Shown: piece after piece, positions 1 to 7,925 of the stretch
How positions within the stretch are numbered: the stretch's first letter is position 1
Layout of the letters: each line of letters starts with the position of its first letter
Source of the DNA: a virus
Virus record (IMG/VR): IMGVR_UViG_3300023708_000965
Coordinates: 1-21,160 of that record
DNA: 21,160 nucleotides
Strand: one strand, 5' to 3'
The notes under the pieces: model-generated
Told to the model about the DNA's origin: nothing
The model's input: the letters and a program-made list of their open reading frames with translations, nothing else
Database searches by the model: none
Program-made: the position numbers and the translations under genes

Positions 1-2
1 AT

Positions 3-41
3 AGCGAATTTAGAGGAAAGATAGAAAATTACTACAAATAA
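3..41 (+). CDS. Possible C-terminal remnant of an upstream gene (partial)
   Basis: Frame 3 is open from the window edge and reads SEFRGKIENYYK before a TAA stop at 39-41, three bases ahead of a strong terminator. A gene ending directly before a terminator is the expected layout. The competing frame 1 ends in TAG at 22-24, a stop used by none of the 19 complete genes here, so frame 3 is preferred. By T4 gene order a baseplate gene would be expected to end near here, but twelve residues are too few to identify a family. Confidence 0.35.
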   Translation, partial: SEFRGKIENYYK

Positions 42-43
42 TC

Positions 44-63
44 AGCGCCTTCGGGCGCTTTTT
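44..63 (+). terminator. Rho-independent terminator with UUCG tetraloop
   Basis: AGCGCC (44-49) pairs with GGCGCT (54-59) around a TTCG loop (50-53), and a T run follows (59-63). A GC-rich stem capped by UUCG and followed by U's is the classic intrinsic terminator seen in T4-type phages. It separates the upstream gene from the late promoter at 78-85. Confidence 0.9.
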
Positions 64-77
64 GCATTCTCCAAGAT

Positions 78-85
78 TATAAATA
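78..85 (+). promoter_or_regulatory. T4-type late promoter (TATAAATA)
   Basis: The octamer TATAAATA is an exact match to the T4 late-promoter consensus recognised by the gp55 late sigma factor. It lies 30 bases upstream of the ATG at 116 and just after a terminator, so it probably starts the transcript of the tail-fibre block. Related TAAATA boxes recur in other long gaps of this window. Confidence 0.8.
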
Positions 86-115
86 AGAAGATAAGAATCG
101 TTTTAGGATTAAGAC

Positions 116-451
116 ATGGCGACAATCAGTAACCTTTTCGTGGACGCTGGAGCAAACTACAGTAATATCATCACTGTGGCTGCAACTAACGGACAGGCTC
201 TAAATTTAACAGGATATACAGTGGCTTCTCAGATGAGAAAGTCATACACATCCTCAACTGCTTATAATTTCACAGCTTCTATCTACGATGCTGTAAATGG
301 CAAAGTACGCCTACAGCTTGACTCAACTCAATCGTCTACCATTCCAGCTGGACGATGGTTATATGACGTAGAAATCACTTCTCCTTCTGGTTTTAAAACT
401 AGAGTCGTAGAAGGAATCGTGACAGTCTCTCAGCAAATTACACAGATTTAA
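116..451 (+). CDS. Small beta-sandwich tail protein, BppU-N-like
   Basis: The 111-residue product has no signal peptide or membrane segment. Its layout resembles small phage tail-fibre or baseplate proteins of the BppU N-terminal (DUF2479-like) type. There is an N-terminal strand after 'DAGANYS', a central LNLTGYTVASQMR motif (about residues 29-41), and a C-terminal half where IPAGRWLYDVEITSP (about 76-90) leads to a final strand ending in VTVSQQITQI. In that family the domain is a virion attachment module. AGGA at 105-108 gives a 7-base spacing to the ATG. It is the first gene after the late promoter and lies six bases from the next gene. Role in the virion is inferred from the fold-like pattern and location. 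Confidence 0.6.
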   Translation: MATISNLFVDAGANYSNIITVAATNGQALNLTGYTVASQMRKSYTSSTAYNFTASIYDAVNGKVRLQLDSTQSSTIPAGRWLYDVEITSPSGFKTRVVEGIVTVSQQITQI

Positions 452-457
452 AACATA

Positions 458-703
458 ATGTCAGATACAATCGCTATTGTACAACCCGATGAAGCACTTC
501 AGGTAGCAGTCTCTGAGGGTGTTCTTACACTTTCTTCATCAAATGTGGCTAACCCTGCTGTTGTTGAATCAATGTCTGATATCGCAGACGTTGATGCCAC
601 AATTAAGGTTAATGGGTCTATTTTGGTATACAAAACAACAACAAACAAGTGGACATCCACAACCACCCTCGATGCTCAGAACATGGAAGGTGGAGAATTT
701 TAA
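458..703 (+). CDS. Short fibre-associated structural protein
   Basis: This 81-residue protein sits between the BppU-like gene and the large fibre gene. Residues about 39-68 (MSDIADVDATIKVNGSILVY then a KW-containing strand) follow the 'DVD...dGsvLvYn..t.kW' pattern common as a linker element in phage tail fibres. A similar element is in the 211-residue protein at 2781-3416. Its last residues, NMEGGEF, resemble the NIDGGTY end of the 665-residue fibre downstream. No clear Shine-Dalgarno precedes the ATG, so translation may be coupled to the gene ending at 451. It is probably a small virion component, but no specific function is recognised. Confidence 0.6.
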   Translation: MSDTIAIVQPDEALQVAVSEGVLTLSSSNVANPAVVESMSDIADVDATIKVNGSILVYKTTTNKWTSTTTLDAQNMEGGEF

Positions 704-717
704 TGGAGAAATAAAAG

Positions 718-2715
718 ATGGCATCAATTATTAGAATTAAACGCTCATCAGTATCTGGGAACCCTAGTACCCTTGGAGCTGGTGAATTAGCCTATTCTGC
801 TTTAGCAGACAACGGATCCAACGGTGGTGACAGATTATACATCGGTATGGGTTCAGAAACTGCAGGTAATGCTGCAAGTCACGTAGTCATCGGTGGTAAG
901 TTCTTCACCGATATGGTTACTGCTGCGACCAACCTAAACACAGCTTCTACTTTAGTTAAGCGTGATGCTTCAGGTAACTTTACTGCTGGTACAATTACTG
1001 CATCATTGACAGGTAATGCTGATACTGCAACTAAGCTAGCAACTGCCCGTACTATTGCCTTTACTGGTGACGCTACTGCTTCTGGTTCTTTCGATGGCTC
1101 TGCTAACTACAGCCAAGCAATCACATTAGCGACTGTTAACAGTAACACTGGTCAATTTGGTTCTGCTACTGCGATTCCTATTATTACAGTAAACGGTAAG
1201 GGTCTAATCACTGCTGTCTCTACAGCAAATATTGCCACAACTCTAAACATTACTGGTGATACTGGATCTGATGGAATCTCTCTTCTAAGTGAGACACTAG
1301 GTTTCGTTGGTGGTACTGGTATTACATCTAGCGTCACAGCAAATACAGTAACATTCGATATCGATTCAACTGTAGCTACGCTAACTGGATCTCAGACTTT
1401 AACAAACAAGACTATTAGTGGTGCTTCTAATACGCTAACTAATATCGGAAATTCTTCTCTTGTTAATAGTTCTGTAACATTCGGTACTACAACTATTGCT
1501 CTTGGTGGTTCTTCAACTACTATTGCAGGTCTTACTCAAGTAGATGTTGGAAATATTCGTGTTACTGGTAACGCTATTTCTTCTACTGATACTAATGGTA
1601 ACATTGTTCTAGACCCTAATGGCACAGGTACTGTTGATGTTTCTTCTTCTCGTATCACTAACTTAGCAGAACCTGTAGCAGACTCTGATGCTGCTACAAA
1701 GTACTACGTTGACGCTGCTCGTTCTGGTTTAGATATCAAAGGTTCTGTTAAAGTTGCTACAACTGCTAACATCACTCTTTCTAATACACAAACTATTGAT
1801 GGTGTAGCTCTTTCTGTTGGTGACCGTGTTCTTGTTAAAGACCAAAACACAGCATCTCAGAATGGTATCTACGTAGTCGCTTCTGGTGCGTGGGTTCGTT
1901 CTGCTGATGCAGATAACAATCCAGGTGGTGAAGTCACTTCTGGTATGTTCTGTTTCGTTGAACAAGGTACTGCAAATAGCGACACTGGTTTCGTTCTAAC
2001 TACTAATGACCCAATTGTTCTTGGTACCACAGACTTAGCATTCACTCTATTCTCTAGCTCTGGTACTCTGATTGCAGGTAACGGTCTTTCTAAGAACGGT
2101 TATACTCTAGAAGTAAACGTTGCTTCTACTGGTGGTTTAGAGATCTCTGCAGATAATCTACAGTTAAAGTCTACTGTTGCTGGCGACGGTCTAACACTAA
2201 CATCTGGTGTGTTGGCTGTTGTTGGAACTTCTAACCGAATCACTGTTAACGCTGATAGTATCGATATCGCATCAACTTATGTTGGTCAAACATCTATCAC
2301 TACTCTTGGTACAATCGGTACTGGTACTTGGCAAGGTGATTTAGTATCTCCAACTTATGGTGGTACTGGTGTTAACAACGGCACTAAGACTATTACTCTT
2401 GGCGGTAACCTTACTACTGCTGGTGCTTACGCAAGTACATTGACAATGACTGGCGCAACCAGCGTTACATTGCCAACAACTGGTACATTAGCTACACTTG
2501 CTGGTGATGAGACTCTCACAAACAAGACTATCACTGGCGCTACTGTTAGCGGTGGATCTGTCAATAACACTCCAATCGGAGCTTCTACTGCTTCTTCTGG
2601 TGCGTTTACAACATTGAGTGCTACTGGTACTATTACTGCTTATGGTAATATCACTGGTGCTGGTGCTGGAACATCTACTCTAGATGGTTTCAACATTGAC
2701 GGCGGCACTTATTAA
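718..2715 (+). CDS. Large tail-fibre protein with repeats
   Basis: The 665-residue product is rich in Thr, Ser, Gly and Ala, as expected of trimeric beta-structured fibres. The N-terminus (residues 1-50, IIRIKRSSVSGNPSTLGAGE) has the same K/R-R/K-S/G pattern and GE(L/I) motif as the genes at 2781 and 6317, suggesting a common docking segment. TLTNKTI motifs occur near residues 227 and 600. Residues about 329-447 form a domain common in phage fibres: YYVDAA, then GLDIKGSVKVATTANI, then GDRVLVKDQ, NGIYVV, and a final GTTDLAFTLFS. The protein ends NIDGGTY. GGAG at 705-708 precedes the ATG by 9 bases. In T4 this place holds gp9-12/wac, so a short fibre or baseplate-attached fibre is likely. The receptor cannot be read from the sequence. 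Confidence 0.8.
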   Translation: MASIIRIKRSSVSGNPSTLGAGELAYSALADNGSNGGDRLYIGMGSETAGNAASHVVIGGKFFTDMVTAATNLNTASTLVKRDASGNFTAGTITASLTGNADTATKLATARTIAFTGDATASGSFDGSANYSQAITLATVNSNTGQFGSATAIPIITVNGKGLITAVSTANIATTLNITGDTGSDGISLLSETLGFVGGTGITSSVTANTVTFDIDSTVATLTGSQTLTNKTISGASNTLTNIGNSSLVNSSVTFGTTTIALGGSSTTIAGLTQVDVGNIRVTGNAISSTDTNGNIVLDPNGTGTVDVSSSRITNLAEPVADSDAATKYYVDAARSGLDIKGSVKVATTANITLSNTQTIDGVALSVGDRVLVKDQNTASQNGIYVVASGAWVRSADADNNPGGEVTSGMFCFVEQGTANSDTGFVLTTNDPIVLGTTDLAFTLFSSSGTLIAGNGLSKNGYTLEVNVASTGGLEISADNLQLKSTVAGDGLTLTSGVLAVVGTSNRITVNADSIDIASTYVGQTSITTLGTIGTGTWQGDLVSPTYGGTGVNNGTKTITLGGNLTTAGAYASTLTMTGATSVTLPTTGTLATLAGDETLTNKTITGATVSGGSVNNTPIGASTASSGAFTTLSATGTITAYGNITGAGAGTSTLDGFNIDGGTY

Positions 2716-2720
2716 TACTG

Positions 2721-2728
2721 ACTAAATA
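2721..2728 (+). promoter_or_regulatory. Putative late promoter (ACTAAATA)
   Basis: ACTAAATA matches six of eight positions of the T4 late consensus TATAAATA. The identical octamer occurs at 12121-12128 before gp18. It lies 52 bases upstream of the ATG at 2781. A terminator-like hairpin (2739-2758) falls just where the transcript would begin, so it is either a leader hairpin or the terminator of the preceding gene. Confidence 0.5.
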
Positions 2729-2738
2729 CAATTAGTTC

Positions 2739-2770
2739 GCTGGGGTTTTTACCCCAGCTTTAACCTTTTT
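2739..2770 (+). terminator. Intrinsic terminator after the 665-residue fibre gene
   Basis: GCTGGGGT (2739-2746) pairs perfectly with ACCCCAGC (2751-2758) around a TTTT loop. The sequence then runs TTTAACCTTTTT. The strong 8-bp stem with a following T-rich stretch looks like a rho-independent terminator, though the T run directly after the stem is interrupted. It could also be a 5' leader hairpin of a transcript from the box at 2721-2728. Confidence 0.7.
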
Positions 2771-2780
2771 AGGAAGATGG

Positions 2781-3416
2781 ATGAGTAATACTATCATACT
2801 CAAAAAGTCATCAGTTGGCGCAAAAGTTCCACTGACGACTGATTTGGCTTACGGTGAATTGGCATTAAACTATGCTGATGGTAAACTGTATTTCAAGAAT
2901 TCTTCTAATCAAATAAGTTATCTCGGTTCTTCTTCAGCTACTGAGACTCTAACTAATAAAACTCTCACATCCCCTTCTCTTAATAGTGCTACTGCCGACA
3001 ACTTAACGTTGACTGGCACATTAACAGCAAACTCCACGACTGGCACTATTGGCCAACATTTAACTTCTACAGGTACTGGGGTTAAGTGGGAATCAAATAC
3101 AATTGTTAACCTAGACGATGTCGCTCTGGTTAACCCACAACCACAACAAGTATTAACTTACACTGGCTCTAATTGGATTAACGCCGATTCAAATGCTGTT
3201 GTGGCATCTGCTGTTTTCGCTACATCTCAATCAGACTTGGGTTCTGTTGCAGATTCAAACGTCACAGTATCAGAAAATCTTGGTTTATTGACTGAGGTTT
3301 CTAGTAACATCTACGACTTAGGTGTATTGAGCTTTACGGGTATTATCTCGTTAAACAACATTGACCAATCAGTCAAATCAGACTATCTTGGTTATTCTAT
3401 TATTTTTGGTTTCTAA
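2781..3416 (+). CDS. Tail-fibre-like structural protein, 211 aa
   Basis: The N-terminus (about 1-50: IILKKSSVGAKVP, then LAYGELALNY, KLYFKN, ISYLG) matches the start of the two fibre genes at 718 and 6317, so it probably docks to the same virion site. An ETLTNKTLTSP motif follows at about 55-65. A 'LDDVALV...QVLTYTGSNW' element at about 111-132 corresponds to the linker motif of the 81-residue protein at 458. The C-terminal 60 residues (from SQSDLGSVADS) are not recognised and lack the GGTY-type ending of the large fibre. AGGA at 2771-2774 supports this start; an out-of-frame ATG at 2777 is ignored. It is likely a short fibre or fibre accessory. Confidence 0.7.
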   Translation: MSNTIILKKSSVGAKVPLTTDLAYGELALNYADGKLYFKNSSNQISYLGSSSATETLTNKTLTSPSLNSATADNLTLTGTLTANSTTGTIGQHLTSTGTGVKWESNTIVNLDDVALVNPQPQQVLTYTGSNWINADSNAVVASAVFATSQSDLGSVADSNVTVSENLGLLTEVSSNIYDLGVLSFTGIISLNNIDQSVKSDYLGYSIIFGF

Positions 3417-3425
3417 GGATATAAC

Positions 3426-6293
3426 ATGGCACGTCAGTTAATTGAAAAATACATATTCTCCCCTAACGCAGCAGGACAAGGTACACTCAAGTTTCCTGGA
3501 AAAGTTGATCTGACTCAACTATTGATTATTGCGAACAAGACACAACAAACAAACATCTATGCGATTGGTGACCCTACTAAGAATGGTTCAATCGTATACG
3601 ATCCAAGCGACATCACTACGTTCTACTCAGAACAGCCTGGAGTTTCAACTGTAACATTCGCAGCTGATACTTCTACTATGCTTAGCACAGATAAGATTGC
3701 GATCTATACTGATGCTCCAAAACAAGTCGGTAACATTATTCGTCCTTATGCATTCGGCGTCGATGCTATTGAACGTATGCGCGTTGCTCAACCACAGTCA
3801 TTGATTGACGCTGACTTTGAATATGGTCTACAGCCAACTAAGTGGCAGAACTACTCTGACATCCGCGGAATTCCAGGTATTTACGAAAAACCAGGTCTTG
3901 ACTTGTTCGTATCTAACATCACATCAGACGGTGGTAACCCATCTGTTATGACTGTGACTTGTTCACAACCTCATGGTCTTGCCGTAGCGCAGCCAGTTAT
4001 TATCTTCGGTACTGCTGGTGTTTCTAATGCTGCTCGTGCTGAAGGTGCTTTCGTTGTAGCTACTGTTCCAGATACAGTCACATTTACATTCTTCGCCAAG
4101 GGTATCGTTGGTGTAAACGGCACTTCTGTTTACAACCAATCAACATATGCTCGTCGTGGTGGTTTCTATGCTGGAGCTGAACTTCCAATTACTGGATATG
4201 TTTCTGATGCTAACTCTCCATCTAAAATTACAGTGACTTGTTCCGCACCCCATGGTTTAGTTCCAGGTGCTCCTATCGTTAACGTTGTAACATCTGTTGG
4301 CACTAACCACACACTAATGGGTGGTAACTTCTTTATCGAAACTGTTCCATCTCCAACGACATTTACATTTACTGCTCGAGTTGGTGGAGCAGTCGCTAAC
4401 TCTGCTATTGTAGCTAAAACTTATACTCGTTCAGACGCTTACGTTCAACATCGTCCATTTGACGGGGGTGTTAACATTGGCACATTCCTACCATCACATG
4501 GTGCTTCTGTCTCTCGTCAGACTAAGAAGTATATGCGTTACCAGTCTGGTAAAGGTATTCTCTGGACTTCTGGTGTTTTGTTTAACCCAGTTCTAAACCT
4601 AGACCAGATCTCTGCATCAGGTACAACTGTTGGTTCTGTTATTACAGTATCTACTGAAATTGACCATGGTCTTCAGGTTGGTGCTACTGTTCAGATTGCT
4701 GGTGTTGTAACTTCTGGTTATAATGGTACATACGGTGTTACTGGTATCACAAACGAATCTACATTTACTGTTGCTGCGACTACTACACTTGGTGGAACTG
4801 CAGCTGTTATTACTAACTTACCACGTGTAACTGTTAAAAACTGGATTGGAGCAACTACTCGTTGCGGTCCATTCGATGATCAAAACGGATTATTCTGGGA
4901 ATTCGACGGACAAGAACTTGCTGTTGTTAAACGTTCTGCAACATACCAGTTGTCTGGCTTTATTACTGCAACTGCTGGTTCTCAAGCTATTACTGGTACT
5001 TCTACACGATTCACGCAACAGCTAAAGGTTGGAGATTCTATCGTTATTCGTGGTATGACTTATCGCGTTGGTTCTATCACTGATGATACTACTATGACAG
5101 TTAATCCAGAATATCGTGGTGTTAACAACGCATCTGGTATTAAAATTGCTCAAGTTCTAGACCAACGTATTCCACAGTCTCAGTTTAACATCGATAAGAT
5201 TGATGGTACTGGTATTTCTGGTTACAACATTAACCTAAACAAGATGCAGATGCTTGGTATCTCATTCTCTTGGTATGGTGCTGGTTTCATCGACTTTATG
5301 TGTCGTGGTGGTGACGGTAATATGATTCTTGTTCATCGTATGAAACAAAACAACGTGAACGATGAAGCGTATATGCGTTCAGGTAACTCTGCTGTGCGTT
5401 ACCAAGCTATCAATGAATCTGCTCGTGATCGTCTAGCTAACTCAATGACTAATACTGCTACAAGTATGGATCTGGTAGATGCTACACGTTTCCCTTCTAC
5501 TGGTGGTGTAGTTATGGTAGAAAACGAGTGTATTGCGTATACAGGTAAGTCTGGCAATACACTAACAGGTCTTACACGTGGCGCGTCATTTACGATGTTC
5601 GTTGGTGGTTCTAATAAGACATTTACTGCTGGTTCTGCTGCAGTCCATGCTGTTGGTAACGGATACAACGCTGTAACTTTAATCAGCTGTACTTGCTCTC
5701 CCGTTGTTAACCACTGGGGTTCTTCTTATATTATGGACGGTAACTTTGACTCAGATCGTGGTTACTACTTCAACTACGCTGCAACAGGTATTACACTTGC
5801 TGGTGGACAGTCTAAAACTGCATTCTTCTTGCGTTTAGCTCCATCTGTATCAAACTCAATTGCTGGCGCGTTCGGAGACCGTGACTTAATTAACCGTTCG
5901 CAGTTACTGCTACAAAACTTACAGATTCAATCAGACGTGCCTGTTCAGGTATATGGTATCTTGAATCCAGGTAACATTGACGCATCAACACTAACTTGGC
6001 AAGCTGTTAACACAGCAGCACTTGGTTCTCAACCATCATTTGCTCAGATTTCTACGAGTACTACTACTGCAGCAACTCCAGGTGAGCAAAACTTCTCAAC
6101 ACTTGGTCAGCCAGCTGGTTTCGCTGAGATTGACTTGAAGAACTTGAAGGAATTAACAAACTCTGCCATCGGTGGTTACTCAAACTATCCAGATGGTCCA
6201 GACGTTTTAGCTGTTGTTGTTAAGAACATCGCTTCGAGTGGTAGTGCTTCGAACGTTAACGTAAACTTGTTCTGGTCTGAAGCACAAGCCTAA
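3426..6293 (+). CDS. Large repeat-containing virion structural protein
   Basis: The 955-residue protein is the longest here. The N-terminal 160 residues (MARQLIEKYIFSP to YEKPG) include RMRVAQPQSLIDADFEYGLQ (118-137), a stretch I associate with large virion proteins of aquatic T4-like phages. Three HGL-containing beta modules follow at about 162-226, 256-317 and 395-452, each reading roughly ITV..(x)HGL..G..V.I.....F.V..V...TFTF. This resembles E1_FCCH-type domains often annotated in phage tail proteins. A GSQAITGTSTRF module lies at 518-565, and residues 671-720 (TSMDLVDATRFP, VENECIAYTGKS, TLTGLTRGA) form another common phage beta module. The rest, to 955, is unassigned. AGGA at 3416-3419 overlaps the preceding stop. 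Position suggests a baseplate/appendage component occupying the gp9-gp12 region, but no one-to-one T4 equivalent is claimed. Confidence 0.75.
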   Translation: MARQLIEKYIFSPNAAGQGTLKFPGKVDLTQLLIIANKTQQTNIYAIGDPTKNGSIVYDPSDITTFYSEQPGVSTVTFAADTSTMLSTDKIAIYTDAPKQVGNIIRPYAFGVDAIERMRVAQPQSLIDADFEYGLQPTKWQNYSDIRGIPGIYEKPGLDLFVSNITSDGGNPSVMTVTCSQPHGLAVAQPVIIFGTAGVSNAARAEGAFVVATVPDTVTFTFFAKGIVGVNGTSVYNQSTYARRGGFYAGAELPITGYVSDANSPSKITVTCSAPHGLVPGAPIVNVVTSVGTNHTLMGGNFFIETVPSPTTFTFTARVGGAVANSAIVAKTYTRSDAYVQHRPFDGGVNIGTFLPSHGASVSRQTKKYMRYQSGKGILWTSGVLFNPVLNLDQISASGTTVGSVITVSTEIDHGLQVGATVQIAGVVTSGYNGTYGVTGITNESTFTVAATTTLGGTAAVITNLPRVTVKNWIGATTRCGPFDDQNGLFWEFDGQELAVVKRSATYQLSGFITATAGSQAITGTSTRFTQQLKVGDSIVIRGMTYRVGSITDDTTMTVNPEYRGVNNASGIKIAQVLDQRIPQSQFNIDKIDGTGISGYNINLNKMQMLGISFSWYGAGFIDFMCRGGDGNMILVHRMKQNNVNDEAYMRSGNSAVRYQAINESARDRLANSMTNTATSMDLVDATRFPSTGGVVMVENECIAYTGKSGNTLTGLTRGASFTMFVGGSNKTFTAGSAAVHAVGNGYNAVTLISCTCSPVVNHWGSSYIMDGNFDSDRGYYFNYAATGITLAGGQSKTAFFLRLAPSVSNSIAGAFGDRDLINRSQLLLQNLQIQSDVPVQVYGILNPGNIDASTLTWQAVNTAALGSQPSFAQISTSTTTAATPGEQNFSTLGQPAGFAEIDLKNLKELTNSAIGGYSNYPDGPDVLAVVVKNIASSGSASNVNVNLFWSEAQA

Positions 6294-6296
6294 ATA
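6289..6296 (+). promoter_or_regulatory. Possible late promoter (CCTAAATA)
   Basis: CCTAAATA overlaps the TAA stop at 6291-6293 and is 20 bases upstream of the ATG at 6317, just before an AGAGG ribosome-binding site (6306-6310). It shares the TAAATA core of the other late boxes. Overlap with a stop codon makes chance more likely than for the other sites. Confidence 0.3.
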
Positions 6297-6316
6297 TATC
6301 GAATTAGAGGAAAACT

Positions 6317-7924
6317 ATGTCAACACAAGTACAATTTAGACGAGGTACAACAACACAGAACAATGCGTTCACTGGCGCAGCTGGTGAAATTTCTGTTGAT
6401 ACCGATCTTAAAACCATCCGTCTACACGACGGTACTACAGCTGGTGGCGGTGCTACCATGCTTAACAACATCTCTGCGCAAACAGCACTGAATAAAACAT
6501 TCAGTACAGGTTCTGTTTGGCAGGGTTCTGCTGTTGGTTTAGGGTACGGTGGTACTGGTTCTGCTCTTTCTGCAGTAGCTGGTGCTGTTGCATACTCTGG
6601 TGCTTCTGGTTTGGCATTAACTGCAGCTGGTACTTCTGGTCAGATTCTAGTATCTGGTGGTACTAACTCTCCAACTTGGGTGTCAGCTTCTTCTATCTCT
6701 GCTGGTACATCTGCTCTTGCTGCTACTGCTACTAACATTGCTGGTGGTTCTGCTGGACAGTTAGTTATTCAATCAGATACATCCCTAACTACGTTCATTA
6801 CTGCTGGTGCTGCTGGCACATTCTTGAAGTCGGCTGGTGCTGGTTATGCTCCTACTTGGGCAGCTGGTGCAGTTACTATTGGTTCTACTACAGTCGCACT
6901 TGGTGCTACTGCTACTTCTATTGGTGGTCTAGATATTTTAACTGCAACTGGCAATAGTAACTGGACACTCCCAGTAGGTACTACTGCTCAGCGCCCAGCG
7001 ACTCCAGCTGTTGGTATGGTTCGTTACAATACTGATACTGTTGGTTTTGAAGGTTATGCGTCAGGTGCGTGGTCTTCTCTTGGCGGTGTTTCTTCTGTAG
7101 ACAAATTTACATATATTCGTGCAGAAACATCTGCTGGTGCATCTAACGGCGAATTGGAATTCTTTGCCGAAAATGCAGCAGGCACTGCAGCAGCTAAACA
7201 AGGTGGTTGGAACTATACACGTCTATTAACTAACACTCCAATCGACTTTGCAGGTTCTACTTCTGGTACTACTCGTTTGATTGCAACAGCTGCTGCTTCT
7301 GGTACTCTGACTTTACCAGCAGCAACTGATACATTAGTTGGTAAAGCTACCACTGATACATTAACAAACAAAACATTAACTAGCCCAGTACTCACAACTC
7401 CTGTTCTTGGCACACCATCTTCTGGTACGTTGACTAGCTGTACTGGTCTTCCACTAACTACTGGTGTTACTGGTACATTACCTGTTGCTAACGGCGGCAC
7501 TGGTACAACTACATCTACTGGTAGCGGTAGCGTAGTTTTGTCTGCTTCTCCAACTATTACTGGTACACTAACAGTTACTGGTAACATTACAGCAACAACT
7601 ACTATTGCTGCTTACTTCTCAGATGATCGTCTAAAGACCCGTACTGGTTTGATCGAAAACGCTCTAGAGAAAGTTCTTTCTCTAGATGGTTTCCATTACC
7701 ACGCGAACGAAACTGCTGTTGCTTTAGGATATGATGCTTCTATCCAGCAAGTCGGGGTTTCAGCGCAACAAGTTAAAGCAGTATTACCTGAAGTTATTGC
7801 TCCAGCTCCTATCGACCCACAGTATATGACAGTTCAGTACGATCGTATTGTACCATTGTTGATTGAAGCTATCAAAGAACAACAAAAACAAATCGAAGAA
7901 TTAAAAGCTAAGCTAGGAAACTAA
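6317..7924 (+). CDS. Tail fibre with Mtd-like N-terminus and S74 chaperone
   Basis: The 535-residue fibre begins MSTQVQFRRGTTTQNNAFTG and continues with GEISVDTDLKTIRLHDGTTAGG. This closely follows the N-terminal domain of the major tropism determinant (Mtd) of Bordetella phage BPP-1, a trimeric attachment module. The middle is Thr/Gly/Ala-rich with LGYGGTG, TLTNKTLTSPVLTTPVLGTP and LPVANGGTG repeats. The C-terminus (about 424-535) is an S74 intramolecular chaperone domain: SDDRLK at 435-440 is the conserved self-cleavage motif, followed by VGVSAQQVKAVLPE, the VQYDRIVPLLIEAIKE helix and a coiled-coil end. In that family the chaperone drives trimerisation and cleaves itself off before the Ser. 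One base separates the stop from gp13. A receptor-contact role is likely; the target is unknown. Confidence 0.85.
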   Translation: MSTQVQFRRGTTTQNNAFTGAAGEISVDTDLKTIRLHDGTTAGGGATMLNNISAQTALNKTFSTGSVWQGSAVGLGYGGTGSALSAVAGAVAYSGASGLALTAAGTSGQILVSGGTNSPTWVSASSISAGTSALAATATNIAGGSAGQLVIQSDTSLTTFITAGAAGTFLKSAGAGYAPTWAAGAVTIGSTTVALGATATSIGGLDILTATGNSNWTLPVGTTAQRPATPAVGMVRYNTDTVGFEGYASGAWSSLGGVSSVDKFTYIRAETSAGASNGELEFFAENAAGTAAAKQGGWNYTRLLTNTPIDFAGSTSGTTRLIATAAASGTLTLPAATDTLVGKATTDTLTNKTLTSPVLTTPVLGTPSSGTLTSCTGLPLTTGVTGTLPVANGGTGTTTSTGSGSVVLSASPTITGTLTVTGNITATTTIAAYFSDDRLKTRTGLIENALEKVLSLDGFHYHANETAVALGYDASIQQVGVSAQQVKAVLPEVIAPAPIDPQYMTVQYDRIVPLLIEAIKEQQKQIEELKAKLGN

Positions 7925-7925
7925 T

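Noticed and set aside
1-24. Similarity of 4-18 to the region before the gene at 6317 (GAATT(T)AGAGGAAA), as a repeated regulatory element
   Set aside because: The resemblance is short and mainly reflects a ribosome-binding-site-like AGAGGAAA; at the window start it more likely lies inside the end of an upstream coding region, with no ATG following.
6317-7924. Diversity-generating retroelement target, prompted by the Mtd-like N-terminus
   Set aside because: No reverse transcriptase, no template/variable repeat pair with adenine-specific changes, and the C-terminus is an S74 chaperone and not a C-type lectin variable domain. The 109-base gp23 repeat is identical at all adenines, so it is not a template/variable pair either.
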